Positions 17,343 through 25,384 of a stretch of DNA of 64,000 nt are shown here, piece by piece. The DNA comes from Demequina salsinemoris (lineage in GTDB: Bacteria; Actinomycetota; Actinomycetes; Actinomycetales; Demequinaceae). Each line of letters begins with the position of its first letter. The first letter of the stretch is position 1. The stretch covers positions 62,001 to 126,000 of the forward strand of contig NZ_BBQZ01000005.1 of NCBI RefSeq assembly GCF_000974805.1, in the 5' to 3' direction. The notes beneath the pieces are model-generated. The model saw only the letters and a list, made by a program, of their open reading frames with translations. It did not search any database and had not been told where the DNA came from. A program made the position numbers and the translations under genes.

Positions 17343-18110
17343 ATGTCAGACATCGTCGACAAGTCCGCCGTCGGACTCGATGCCCGCCAGTACCACATCG
17401 ACATCGCGCCGGGGGAGGTGGGGACGGTCGCGCTGCTGCCGGGCGATCCCTTCCGCGTTCCCTTCGTCGCGGAGTTCCTCACCGACGTGAAGGACGTCGC
17501 GCACAAGCGCGAGCACCGCACCATGACCGGCTACTACAAGGGTCGGCTGATCACGGCGACCTCCACGGGCATGGGCTGTCCCTCGACCGCGATCGCGGTC
17601 GAGGAGCTCGCGCGCGTGGGCGTCACGTCATTCATCCGCGTCGGCTCCTCCGCGGCCCTGCAAGAGGGCATCGAGCCCGGCGACCTGCTCGTGTCCGAAG
17701 GCTCGCTGCGCAACGACGGCACGACGGCCGCCTACGTGCACCCCGGCTACCCCGCGATCCCCGACCTCGCGATCGCGCAGTCGCTCAAGCAGACCGCGGC
17801 CACCGTCATGGCGGGCAGCGCGCGCACGGTGTTCTCGGGGATCAACGCCACCGACGACGCGTTCTACGCCGAGGGCCCCGAGTGGATCGCCGAGCTGAGC
17901 CGCATGGGGATCCTCAACGTCGAGATGGAGAGCTCCGCAATGTACGTGGTCGCGCGGCTGCGCGGCCTGCGAGCGGGGATGATCTGCGCCTGCTCGTCCA
18001 ACCTCGTGACCGGCGACAGCGTCTACGGCGACAAGAACGCGCGGCTCAAGGAGGGGTGGATGGCCTCGATCGAGGCAGCGCTCGAGACGGCCGTCGCTCT
18101 CGAGCTGTAG
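17343..18110 (+). CDS. udp: Uridine phosphorylase-like nucleoside phosphorylase
   Basis: A 255-residue member of the PNP/UDP family, which cleaves nucleosides with phosphate to base and ribose-1-phosphate in the cytoplasm. The segment LLPGDPFRVPF holds the phosphate-binding Gly and Arg. TSTGMGCPSTAIAVEEL, FIRVGSSAAL and the ribose-binding VEMESSAMY follow in family order. Overall spacing resembles bacterial uridine phosphorylases more than purine enzymes, but base specificity is inferred. TAGCAT at 17267 may be its -10, and AAGG lies before the ATG. It is the last core gene before ssrA. Confidence 0.85.
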   Translation: MSDIVDKSAVGLDARQYHIDIAPGEVGTVALLPGDPFRVPFVAEFLTDVKDVAHKREHRTMTGYYKGRLITATSTGMGCPSTAIAVEELARVGVTSFIRVGSSAALQEGIEPGDLLVSEGSLRNDGTTAAYVHPGYPAIPDLAIAQSLKQTAATVMAGSARTVFSGINATDDAFYAEGPEWIAELSRMGILNVEMESSAMYVVARLRGLRAGMICACSSNLVTGDSVYGDKNARLKEGWMASIEAALETAVALEL

Positions 18111-18226
18111 GCGACCCTGGGGACCAGGGGCGGTCCGCATCGTCCCTGGCCCTCGCCGTCTGCCCAGCGCGAAAGGCCCTACCGAGGTGTCGGCGCGACC
18201 CCGTACAATGGAGCCACAACTCCACA

Positions 18227-18589
18227 GGGGATGATCGGTTTCGACGTGTGTTTACTTCCTAGGGGAAGCGGGTCGAGAATGCAGAGTTATCTCGTTAACG
18301 CCCTCTGCAAACCATAGGTGCCGATTCCAAGCGCACCGACTTCGCCCTCGCTGCCTAAGCGAGCCTCGAAGTCCGTCAGACCAGGCTAGATCCCGACCTG
18401 GACCCTGGCGTCATCTAGGGAACTGGCTCCACCTCCTCGTCGTCGGGGGGTGGGGGACTTCTAGACGACTGGGCCTATCTCACTTGCTCGCCTGATGCGG
18501 GTGAGGGGCCGAGAAACAGTTCTCAGGCTGCACCCGGAGAAGACCTGGGTTTGGACATGCGGACGCGGGTTCGATTCCCGCCATCTCCA
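18227..18589 (+). ncRNA. ssrA: Transfer-messenger RNA (tmRNA)
   Basis: The 5' end GGGGATGATCGGTTTCGAC and the 3' end GGGTTCGATTCCCGCCATCTCC pair as the tRNA-like acceptor (GGGGATG with CATCTCC, one G-U) and T arm. The tag reading frame starts at GCC 18320 and ends at TAA 18356-18358, encoding ADSKRTDFALAA, a typical actinobacterial degradation tag. CCA is not encoded. TACAAT at 18204-18209 is the likely -10, so the precursor would be trimmed at its 5' end. The last 14 bases are also the core of the island's integration site, and the gene stays intact after integration. Confidence 0.96.
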
Positions 18590-18591
18590 CT
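18576..18591 (+). repeat. attL: 16-bp direct repeat at the tmRNA 3' end
   Basis: TCCCGCCATCTCCACT is repeated exactly at 39685-39700. This copy contains the end of ssrA. The two copies bound the island and are the expected product of tyrosine-recombinase insertion. Confidence 0.9.
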
Positions 18592-18596
18592 TTGCA

Positions 18597-18628
18597 CCCC
18601 CTGGTGGCCTCGGCTACCAGGGGGTTTT
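18597..18628 (+). terminator. Rho-independent terminator brought by the island after ssrA
   Basis: CCCCCTGGT (18597-18605) pairs with ACCAGGGGG (18616-18624), followed by TTTT. It lies inside the island, 8 bp after the mature tmRNA end, and replaces the chromosomal terminator now stranded at 39721. Confidence 0.85.
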
Positions 18629-18678
18629 GCTGTCTACCAGCCCTTTTGGGTTCGATCCGATATTGCAGTAGAACGCAC

Positions 18679-18733
18679 ATGACAGCAGAACTTGGCAGAA
18701 AAACTGTCATGCCACTGTCATCGACCCTAGGGT
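18679..18733 (+). promoter_or_regulatory. Integrase promoter region with CTGTCAT repeats
   Basis: ATGACAG (18679-18685) is followed by its inverse CTGTCAT at 18704-18710 and again at 18715-18721 (11-bp period, one helical turn). TAGGGT at 18728-18733 then lies 7 nt before the integrase ATG. The repeats may be arm-type sites for Int or Xis, or an operator; this is inference. Confidence 0.5.
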
Positions 18734-18740
18734 GAGAACC

Positions 18741-19895
18741 ATGGGTGACGACAGCAAGCGCAAACTACCACGCGGCATCGACCTGCTCCCGAACGGCTGG
18801 TACCGCGCGCGAGTCACCGTCCGAGGCAAGACCTCCATGGTCGGCTCCTTCGCCACCATCGGCGACGCCCAGGCCGCTCTGTCCATCGCCCGGTCCGAGA
18901 TTGCCCGCGGGATCTACGTGCCGCCCACCGAGCTCAGGGCGCAGCGTGCCGAGAGAGACATGCTCGAGCGCATCGCCGAGACCACCGTCGCCCAATGGTC
19001 CGACGACTGGCTCGCACGCCTCGAGAGCATGGATCGCACCCCGGCCACTCTCGGCTCGTACCGCTCGACCCTCAAGGCCCACATCCTGCCCGCGCTCGGC
19101 AGCAAGCGCCTCATCGACGTCACGCCAGCGGACATCGACGCGATGCTCGACAAACTCGTGATGATGCCCGGCGCCTGGACCAACGCCGCGAGGGTCACCC
19201 GCTCGATGTTCCTCGCCGCCGTCGCAGCCGGTGCCGGAGGCCTCGCTGTCTCGCCGATGCGAACCGCCATCGCCTCCACCCGCAAGCGCGCCAAGCGGCC
19301 CCTCGCCCGCACCGAGGTCGCCACCGCCGAACAGGTCGCCGAACTCACTACGGCCATGCCCGAGCACCTCGCCATCGCCGTGCCGCTGGCCGCATGGTGC
19401 GCGCTGCGCCAAGGGGAGGTGCTCGGACTTCAGCGCGGAGACTTCGCCCACCTCGAAGAAGCTTCGATGGCAACCGTCCACGTCTCCCGCCAGTGGAACC
19501 AGAAGGCAGCGCCGCCGACCTACACCCCACCCAAAGCCGGATCCGACCGCATCATCGCCATTCCACCGGTACTCGTGCCGCTCCTCCTCGACCACCTCGA
19601 CACGTACACCGGCGCCGACGATGACGCCCCGCTCATGCCCCGCCGCGGGCGCAGCAAGCTCCCGATCTCCCAAACCACCCTCGACAACGCATGGCGCGCA
19701 GCGCGAGCCGAGATCCTCCCCGGCTTCCGCTTCCACTCGCTACGGCACACCGGCCTCACCGCGTTCGCCCAAGCCGGTGCCACCATCGCCGAGATCCAAG
19801 CCCGAGGCGGTCACTCGAGCGTTGAGGTCGCCCTCCGATACCAGCACGCCACACTTGCGCGAGATCGGACACTTGCGGCAAAACTGGGCATATGA
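18741..19895 (+). CDS. Tyrosine recombinase/integrase
   Basis: A 384-residue phage-type integrase that inserts and excises the element at the tmRNA gene. The N-terminal AP2-like arm-binding region (about 10-60) contains NGWYRARVTVRGK; a SAM-like core-binding domain follows (about 85-180), then the catalytic domain. The catalytic residues are visible: R223 (ALRQGEVLGL), H332 and R335 (HSLRH), H358 (GGHSS) and Y368 (RYQHA). I use the ATG at 18741, preceded by TAGGGT at 7 nt; a GTG at 18732 is possible. Its stop overlaps the next gene (ATGA). It lies next to attL and reads inward, the usual position for such enzymes. Confidence 0.95.
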   Translation: MGDDSKRKLPRGIDLLPNGWYRARVTVRGKTSMVGSFATIGDAQAALSIARSEIARGIYVPPTELRAQRAERDMLERIAETTVAQWSDDWLARLESMDRTPATLGSYRSTLKAHILPALGSKRLIDVTPADIDAMLDKLVMMPGAWTNAARVTRSMFLAAVAAGAGGLAVSPMRTAIASTRKRAKRPLARTEVATAEQVAELTTAMPEHLAIAVPLAAWCALRQGEVLGLQRGDFAHLEEASMATVHVSRQWNQKAAPPTYTPPKAGSDRIIAIPPVLVPLLLDHLDTYTGADDDAPLMPRRGRSKLPISQTTLDNAWRAARAEILPGFRFHSLRHTGLTAFAQAGATIAEIQARGGHSSVEVALRYQHATLARDRTLAAKLGI

Positions 19896-20320
19896 CTGCA
19901 CAGAATGCCGCGCGTGAGATTCCTGCCGATGCTCCGACGGTCTACGTCTGGTGTGAGCACCACTCTGCAGGAGATGCCGACGAGGTGTCACCTCGTCTAG
20001 TCGGAGTCCTGTACCGGACTCCCGATCTCGGAGCCGGTCTACCGCGGTGGTACTCGGCGTCCGGGCTCGAGGGGCTTGCCGAGGTTGCATCCTACGAGGA
20101 CCGTCTGCTCGGGGCGATGGCGGAGACGGGCGAGTTCGACTTGGAGCGCGCGGCGACGGCAATGAATAGATCCGGACGTCAGCCGCCTGCGCAGTTCCGG
20201 GTGAGCTTCAGTTGTGGTGACTGCGGCTTCTCGGCCACGCGGAGACTTGACACGCTGATGCCCCAGCTCGACGCCTGCGTCGATGTGCATTTGTCCCGCT
20301 TGCCACTGCATGTCCTATGA
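19892..20320 (+). CDS. Hypothetical protein with C-terminal zinc-ribbon-like pair
   Basis: A 142-residue protein of unknown function, translationally coupled to the integrase (ATGA overlap at 19892-19895). Residues 15-80 look like a small alpha/beta domain. Near the C-terminus the segment FSCGDCGFSATRR, followed by DACVDVHLSRLPLH, resembles half of a zinc finger with Cys and His ligands. I do not recognise the family. Being in the int operon suggests a role in control of integration or replication, but nothing in the sequence proves it. Confidence 0.65.
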   Translation: MTAQNAAREIPADAPTVYVWCEHHSAGDADEVSPRLVGVLYRTPDLGAGLPRWYSASGLEGLAEVASYEDRLLGAMAETGEFDLERAATAMNRSGRQPPAQFRVSFSCGDCGFSATRRLDTLMPQLDACVDVHLSRLPLHVL

Positions 20321-20384
20321 CATACCTTGAATAGCAACCCGGCCGGAACTGGGCACTACTCAAAAAGTGCCTGGAGGTATGCCC

Positions 20385-20669
20385 ATGGGGCTCCCGACCG
20401 AATACGACCCTGATCAGACGTTCTCGCTGACCACGGCGGGTGAGTTGCTCGGTTGCTCGACTGACACCGTGCGCAGGATGATCGCCCGCGGCGATCTCAA
20501 GGCTGTCCGCGTCGGCAAGCGGCTGATCCGCATTCGCCGCCGTGACCTTGACCGTGCTCTGAGACCAGTAACGCGAGTCGATCTCGTCTCTGCCCGCAGC
20601 CTTGAACCGGACGCGGACTGTGGCGTCCGGCGCTACGGTTCGGCGCAGTCTGGGAGTCGGTCGGCTTGA
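20385..20669 (+). CDS. AlpA/excisionase-like helix-turn-helix protein
   Basis: A 94-residue DNA-binding protein of the MerR-like excisionase (helix-turn-helix 17) family. The segment SLTTAGELLGCSTDTVRRMIARGDLKAVRVGKRLIRIRRRDL covers the winged helix (about 11-52). The remaining 40 residues are low-complexity. The ATG at 20385 is preferred because GGAGG (20373-20377) lies 7 nt before it; ATG 20379 and GTG 20367 are too close. Such proteins act as excision factors or transcriptional activators in integrative elements. Its stop overlaps the next TTG start. Confidence 0.82.
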   Translation: MGLPTEYDPDQTFSLTTAGELLGCSTDTVRRMIARGDLKAVRVGKRLIRIRRRDLDRALRPVTRVDLVSARSLEPDADCGVRRYGSAQSGSRSA

Positions 20670-21079
20670 CGACGAACGGAAGCCGCCCCGGTGGTGACGG
20701 AGCGGCTTCGGTGAACCGGCTGAGGGACGGTTCGCGGATCACCCTACGCTCGGGCGACACGCCGAGGTGCGACACGCCGGGAGATTCCTCCGGCGCACGG
20801 ATGTCTGCCGCGCTTGGTGCTCGCAAGGCCGCGTCGCGGCGCCGATCCTCCCGGCAGCTCACGGCACTCATCCGCGACCTGTATCCGCGTGATCGCCGTC
20901 CGTTGGCGTGTGGGATGTCTGAAAATGCGCGTGTTCAGTATCTGCGCCAGCTCGCCGATGCGGGTGATCCGGGGGTGGCGGCACAGTGTGGCTATGGCTT
21001 CGCGGTGCCAGCACCGTGGCAGCCGTGGGAGGTCGAACGGCGGTTTGGGGAGCGCCTTGAGGGTGGTGGCTCAGCGTGA
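20666..21079 (+). CDS. Small basic hypothetical protein of the replication block
   Basis: A 137-residue protein without a recognised domain, between the Xis-like protein and the ATPase and overlapping both (TTGA at 20666, GTGA at 21076). The N-terminal 40 residues are disordered (Gly, Arg, Ser). Residues 45-75 are a basic helical segment, and the C-terminal 55 residues contain ENARVQYLRQLADAGDPGVA. Its place in a coupled int-xis-ATPase operon suggests an accessory replication or primase-loader role, as an inference only. Confidence 0.6.
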   Translation: MTTNGSRPGGDGAASVNRLRDGSRITLRSGDTPRCDTPGDSSGARMSAALGARKAASRRRSSRQLTALIRDLYPRDRRPLACGMSENARVQYLRQLADAGDPGVAAQCGYGFAVPAPWQPWEVERRFGERLEGGGSA

Positions 21080-22524
21080 GAGAACACCACGGTGACGGCC
21101 ATTCCGGGATGTCGGTCTCGGCGCGTCTGGTACATCTGGCGCTCGAGCAGTACACCCTCGGACGCACCCCTTCCCAGGAGCCCTATGCGGTGGCCAAGGG
21201 CTCGCACATCGCCAAGACTCTGCGTGGTCAGCGTGACGGCCTATCTGCGCCGCTCGCCGCCGCCTATGCCGACCGCTACGGGACTCCGCCAACTACCCAA
21301 GGGGTCACAGACGCAATCAGGGCGCTTGAAGGGCAAGCCCAAAGGGCCACCGCAGTCGAGACTCACCTGCGCGTCGCCGAATACGACGGCGTTACCTACG
21401 TCGACCTCGGAGACGAGGCCTGCCACGTGCTTGTGATCGACTCGCGAAGCTGGTCGGTCGTGACGGAAGGCGTGCCGATACGGTTCCGACGTACCAATCT
21501 GACGCGACCTTTGCCCCTGCCTGGACGCGATGGACCGGGCATAGCCGCGCTGTGGCGCCGCGTCGCCGTCTCCCCAGCCGACCGACCGCTTGTGCTCGCG
21601 TGGCTGCTCGCAGCTCTCATCGCCGCCGACATTCCGCACCCGATCCTCGCATTGGTTGCTGAACAAGGTTCCGGCAAGTCCACGGCCACGACCACGCTGA
21701 TCGACCTGATCGACCCCTCGGCTGCGCCATTGCGCAAGCCCCCGCCCAATCCCGACGACTGGGTAACTGCTGCCTCCGCCTCGTGGTGCGTGGCTCTTGA
21801 TAACCTCTCTGCGATCTCCACGTGGTTTAGCGACGCTCTATGCCGTGCGGTGACTGGCGAAGGTGACGTGCGCCGCACTAAGTACACCGATGCCGACGTA
21901 ACCGTGTTTTCCTTTCGACGTTGCATCATTGCCAACGGAATCGACCTCGGATCGATTCGAGGCGACCTCGCGGATAGGCTCCTTGCCGTCGAGATCGAGC
22001 CCCTGGCGGAACGCCGTACCGAGGTCCAGCTCAAGCGAATGTGGGACACCGACATCAAGGCATCCGTGCTCGCCGACCTGCTCGACCTCGCTGTGAGGAT
22101 CCGGTGCCGGCTCGAGACCGCGCCGACGGTGATTGACGTTCCCCGCTTGGCCGACTTCGCCACGATCGTCGCCGCTGTTGACGCCGAACTCGGCACGACC
22201 TCGCTCGAGCGATACAGGAGTGCACTCGACGCCGCGGCCCATGACTCCCTCGACTCGGACCCGTTCATCGCCGCTCTGGCAAGCTCGCACAGAGGGTTCG
22301 TTGGTGCCACCGCTAGTCAGATCGCGGACGAGGTCGTTCGCCCGCTTCATGTTCCCGCGCGCTTGTGGCCGTCTACGCCGCAAGCAGTTGGGGCTCGCCT
22401 CCATCGCGCGGCGCCGGCGCTACGCCGTGCAGGGTGGACTGCATTGGACTACCGCGACCCCCACCTCAAGGCGCGGTTGTGGACCCTATCCCCGCCAAGA
22501 GGCGGAACCGGGTCTGGCTCCTGA
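21076..22524 (+). CDS. P-loop replication-type ATPase (helicase-like)
   Basis: A 482-residue ATP-binding protein common in actinobacterial integrative elements and prophages. Walker A is AEQGSGKST (near residue 198), and the Walker B-like strand is WCVALDNLS (near 240). A polar sensor region follows (RRCIIANGIDLGSIRGDLADRLL). The arrangement resembles superfamily 3 or D5-like helicases that load at an element's own origin; no primase motifs are visible in the first 170 residues. The GTG start overlaps the previous stop. It ends the int-xis-replication operon. Assignment to replication is by family resemblance and position. Confidence 0.75.
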   Translation: MREHHGDGHSGMSVSARLVHLALEQYTLGRTPSQEPYAVAKGSHIAKTLRGQRDGLSAPLAAAYADRYGTPPTTQGVTDAIRALEGQAQRATAVETHLRVAEYDGVTYVDLGDEACHVLVIDSRSWSVVTEGVPIRFRRTNLTRPLPLPGRDGPGIAALWRRVAVSPADRPLVLAWLLAALIAADIPHPILALVAEQGSGKSTATTTLIDLIDPSAAPLRKPPPNPDDWVTAASASWCVALDNLSAISTWFSDALCRAVTGEGDVRRTKYTDADVTVFSFRRCIIANGIDLGSIRGDLADRLLAVEIEPLAERRTEVQLKRMWDTDIKASVLADLLDLAVRIRCRLETAPTVIDVPRLADFATIVAAVDAELGTTSLERYRSALDAAAHDSLDSDPFIAALASSHRGFVGATASQIADEVVRPLHVPARLWPSTPQAVGARLHRAAPALRRAGWTALDYRDPHLKARLWTLSPPRGGTGSGS

Positions 22525-22660
22525 TTGGCTCTGCAGTCCCCCCGCGGTCGGAAACAAGCGTCTTGCCATTTACAAATCCCTGATACGCCATAAGATCTAG
22601 CAGCACGGACGATCGGGCGGCAGGGGTAGCTGGAGCCGCTCCCGGCACAAGGGGAGACGC

Positions 22661-23374
22661 GTGAGGGGAAACTCCGCAGACATACACCGCAGGCTGAACG
22701 CCCTCGGCGAGATCATCGTCGACGACAACGTGCTGCACACAGCTCCTAGCAGATTCCACGAGCTGCTGCCCAGAGCGCTGCTCGTAGATTTCGCGTCAAA
22801 TATCGCCAATGATGAGATGTCGTTGTCCGCGATCGCTTCGTCGGCTCAAACACACCCCAACAGCTTCCGGAAGACGACTCTTGCAAAGAGCGAGAACGGA
22901 ACCAAGCTAGTGCTGCACCGGTGGCTCGCGCCTACCGCAACGGGCGTAGCCGATCTTCACAGCCACCGGTGGAACTTCGTTTCCTTGGTTCTCCAAGGCG
23001 AACTGACGGCACAGACCTTCCGGGCGGACGACGATGTCGACGGGCCGTATGTCGAGTACTCCTATGGATCAGCCTCAGACAGCGACCACTACCCGATGGT
23101 GAAGGTGGGGCAGTCAGCCCTAAGCAGCGTCGCGTCGACCACGTACCGTGCAGGCAGCTGCTACACGCAGATGTACGCGGATGTGCACCAAGCGGCACCG
23201 GGCGTCGACGGTGCGCTCACCCTCATCGTTCAAAGCCCCCCGCGTCAGGAACTCTGCCGAGTCTTCATGCCTTCGAAAGCTCAGCTCGAGGGAGAGCGAC
23301 CCGTCGCGGCGCCGCTACAGAGCCTTGTCCGACAGGACATCGGCGAACTGATTGGGTTGCTCGGTGCCCTCTAG
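22661..23374 (+). CDS. Cupin-like protein, first gene of a four-gene cargo operon
   Basis: A 237-residue protein. Its centre (about 85-180) looks like a cupin barrel: GVADLHSHRWNFVSLVLQG carries an HxH pair (H100, H102), and a later QMYADVHQ could supply the third metal ligand (H176). The glutamate of the standard cupin motif is not obvious, so metal binding is a hypothesis. The N-terminal 60 residues are helical. Start: GTG at 22661, with a GGGG-rich stretch upstream. The 3' end overlaps the next gene, and four genes to 26346 are coupled with almost no spacing. Function unknown; it may sense or modify a small molecule for the operon. Confidence 0.7.
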   Translation: MRGNSADIHRRLNALGEIIVDDNVLHTAPSRFHELLPRALLVDFASNIANDEMSLSAIASSAQTHPNSFRKTTLAKSENGTKLVLHRWLAPTATGVADLHSHRWNFVSLVLQGELTAQTFRADDDVDGPYVEYSYGSASDSDHYPMVKVGQSALSSVASTTYRAGSCYTQMYADVHQAAPGVDGALTLIVQSPPRQELCRVFMPSKAQLEGERPVAAPLQSLVRQDIGELIGLLGAL

Positions 23375-24650
23375 CGTAGGTGCTGCAGAATTCGTTGCTG
23401 TATTCGACGTACAGGTCGACCGCGATGCCTTTCTCTTGACGAGGGGGCCCCTGCCACTGCCGTCAGAGCAAGGCACGGCGGAGCAAATGATTACGAAGAA
23501 GGTCGCTCGGGCGCCGTATGTACGGCATCCGCAGCTGAGGAGCCTCCTGTGGGGTACAGACTCACAACATGTTCGGTGGCACTACCGGCAGAACGCGAAA
23601 GTCCGGGCTACGACACAGCGCGGCACAGCATTGCGCGCTGAGTTGTTCGCGTTTGAGGTTCTCTTGTTGGGAGCTGACCGCCGCGCGCTGGTCGCGGTCC
23701 ATGGGACCGTCCCTGAAGCAAGCGAGGTCTCATTGGCTGCGCTCATCGAGCTTGCAGACATCGATCCGCGCCATGGATCGGTTACGCGCCAGACTTATCA
23801 AGAATTCATCGGCTCCCGTTTCCCGATCAATCCAGACCGGCGCCGCGCGCGCATGGCGTACCTCGTGCCCAACCCGTACGACACGTTCCAGATGTTCGAC
23901 TACCAGCCCGACAAGTCGTCTGATCTTTGGCTGTGGTACTTGGGTACATGCCAGCTGCCTCAGAGGATCGGGCTACCGGCATCGATTGCCAGCGAAGTTT
24001 CTGCGAGTGATGTTGCTATCAATGAATCGTGGAGGTGTGCCGTGATGCGGGACGGAGTCGTCCACCTTGGACGCGCGGCGCCTGACGGGACGATGCCATC
24101 ACCGGATGAGGTAGAGCGGCGGTACGTCCGCTTCCGTTCCCTCGAACTCGACATGATTCTGCTTGCCGAGATGCAAAATCTCGTGGCCAGCCAGCTTGAA
24201 GAGAGGATCGCTGACCTCTACCTCGACGGTAAGGATGGGAGAGACTTCGTCGTCGGGGCGTCCGAAGTGGTGCGCCGTTTCCACGAGATGTACTGGGGTG
24301 AACGGGCTCTCGAGCGGGGACCTGGCCAAGAAATCCTCCGCCGCAGCCGACTCATGCTCGAGCTTCCCGAACGTGCCGAATCGCTTGGCGCAGAGGTCGC
24401 TTCTCTGGAGAACGGCATACAGCGTCGGCTTGCCTCCCAAACGAATGCAGCCCTAGGAGTCATCGCTGTTGTGAGCCTGCCGGCCTCCATCGCCTTCGCA
24501 GTCTGGCAAGCGACAAGTCCGACGGATCTCAAGACAATTGGGTGGCCCGTGCTCGGCGCGTTCGTGGCGTCTGGAATTGCGCTTCTGATCCTGCCCGGCT
24601 TGAGGTCCATGTTGGGCGAGCTCCTTCCGGCGGCTTGGCGTCGGCGATGA
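23364..24650 (+). CDS. Hypothetical protein with two C-terminal membrane helices
   Basis: A 428-residue protein of unknown family. A soluble region of about 360 residues is followed by a coiled-coil-like stretch and two hydrophobic helices separated by a short polar turn (about 368-387 and 398-417), ending in a basic tail. This outline, a large cytoplasmic sensor with two terminal helices, resembles CorA-like and other two-TM effectors of abortive defence systems, though no CorA GMN motif is present. The GTG at 23364 lies inside the end of the previous gene; a TTG at 23352 is possible. Its stop overlaps the next ATG (ATGA). Probably the membrane effector of the operon, by inference. Confidence 0.7.
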   Translation: MPSSVGAAEFVAVFDVQVDRDAFLLTRGPLPLPSEQGTAEQMITKKVARAPYVRHPQLRSLLWGTDSQHVRWHYRQNAKVRATTQRGTALRAELFAFEVLLLGADRRALVAVHGTVPEASEVSLAALIELADIDPRHGSVTRQTYQEFIGSRFPINPDRRRARMAYLVPNPYDTFQMFDYQPDKSSDLWLWYLGTCQLPQRIGLPASIASEVSASDVAINESWRCAVMRDGVVHLGRAAPDGTMPSPDEVERRYVRFRSLELDMILLAEMQNLVASQLEERIADLYLDGKDGRDFVVGASEVVRRFHEMYWGERALERGPGQEILRRSRLMLELPERAESLGAEVASLENGIQRRLASQTNAALGVIAVVSLPASIAFAVWQATSPTDLKTIGWPVLGAFVASGIALLILPGLRSMLGELLPAAWRRR

Positions 24651-25384
24651 CACTCGACTCGCCCGTCGACCCGCCCACCCGCAGGGACCAGATACGCTTC
24701 GAATCCGTTCACCGACTCGCGCAGCTTCTTTGTTCGTCGGAACGGCCTCTCGGGAAGGTCGTGGGCAGCACGGCCGTCGGCCTACACGGTGTTCGGCCCT
24801 GCCGTGTGCCGGAGGACTTTGACGTGGCAATGGCTGCTCCTGTTGAAAGGGCGCTGGATGCGATCGATTCCGCAGCCGATTTCGCTGTAGTCACTGACCC
24901 CACGCCGATATACCTCCGATCGGGAGCAACACCCTCGAAGAAGGTCACCGTTGTCCGGGGAACCAGCGAGCCCCTCGACCGGCTCGAGGTTCAGCTCGTC
25001 GTTGACTGGCCCCACTCTGAATCAGCCCTTCTAGAGCTCCCTGGTTCCGGATCGGGTGTGCAGGTGGAGCCGCTTGAATGGGTGATAGCGAACAAGCTTC
25101 ACGCGCTATTCAAGTGTCGAGACGCGCGCCGGGTCAGCTCGCGCTGCAGAGATCTCTTCGACCTTGAGCTGATCGGGCTCCCTGAGCAAGAGGTGCCTCG
25201 TTCAAGCGTCCGTCGCCATTTGAGGGAACTCGATACCTGCTGGAGGATCGCATCTGACCCCCCTGGAGAGTGGGAGGTCGCTTGGTCAAAGCTCGCCACT
25301 GCAACGCCGATCCAGCGTTCGCTCGACGAGGCCTGGTCTCGTAGCGCCGAGTACTTCCGAGCGCTCGGACTTGGATCCCGCTAA
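24647..25384 (+). CDS. AbiEii-like nucleotidyltransferase
   Basis: A 245-residue protein with the minimal nucleotidyltransferase fold of the AbiEii/type IV toxin family. VVGSTAVGLHGVR gives the Gly-Ser loop (G40-S41), PEDFDVAM the metal-binding acidic pair (D57, D59), and EWVIANKLHALF followed by CRDLFDLELI the conserved Lys helix and RDLFDL segment of AbiEii. AbiEii toxins transfer nucleotides to tRNA ends; here no AbiEi-type antitoxin lies beside it. It is coupled to both neighbours (ATGA before, TAATG after). Most likely the enzymatic part of an uncharacterised defence operon. Confidence 0.8.
   Translation: MTLDSPVDPPTRRDQIRFESVHRLAQLLCSSERPLGKVVGSTAVGLHGVRPCRVPEDFDVAMAAPVERALDAIDSAADFAVVTDPTPIYLRSGATPSKKVTVVRGTSEPLDRLEVQLVVDWPHSESALLELPGSGSGVQVEPLEWVIANKLHALFKCRDARRVSSRCRDLFDLELIGLPEQEVPRSSVRRHLRELDTCWRIASDPPGEWEVAWSKLATATPIQRSLDEAWSRSAEYFRALGLGSR

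Noticed and set aside
18480..18710. 76-codon minus-strand frame over the tmRNA 3' end containing MAGIEPASAC
   Set aside because: This string is a well-known false translation across tRNA-like ends; it overlaps ssrA, attL and a terminator.
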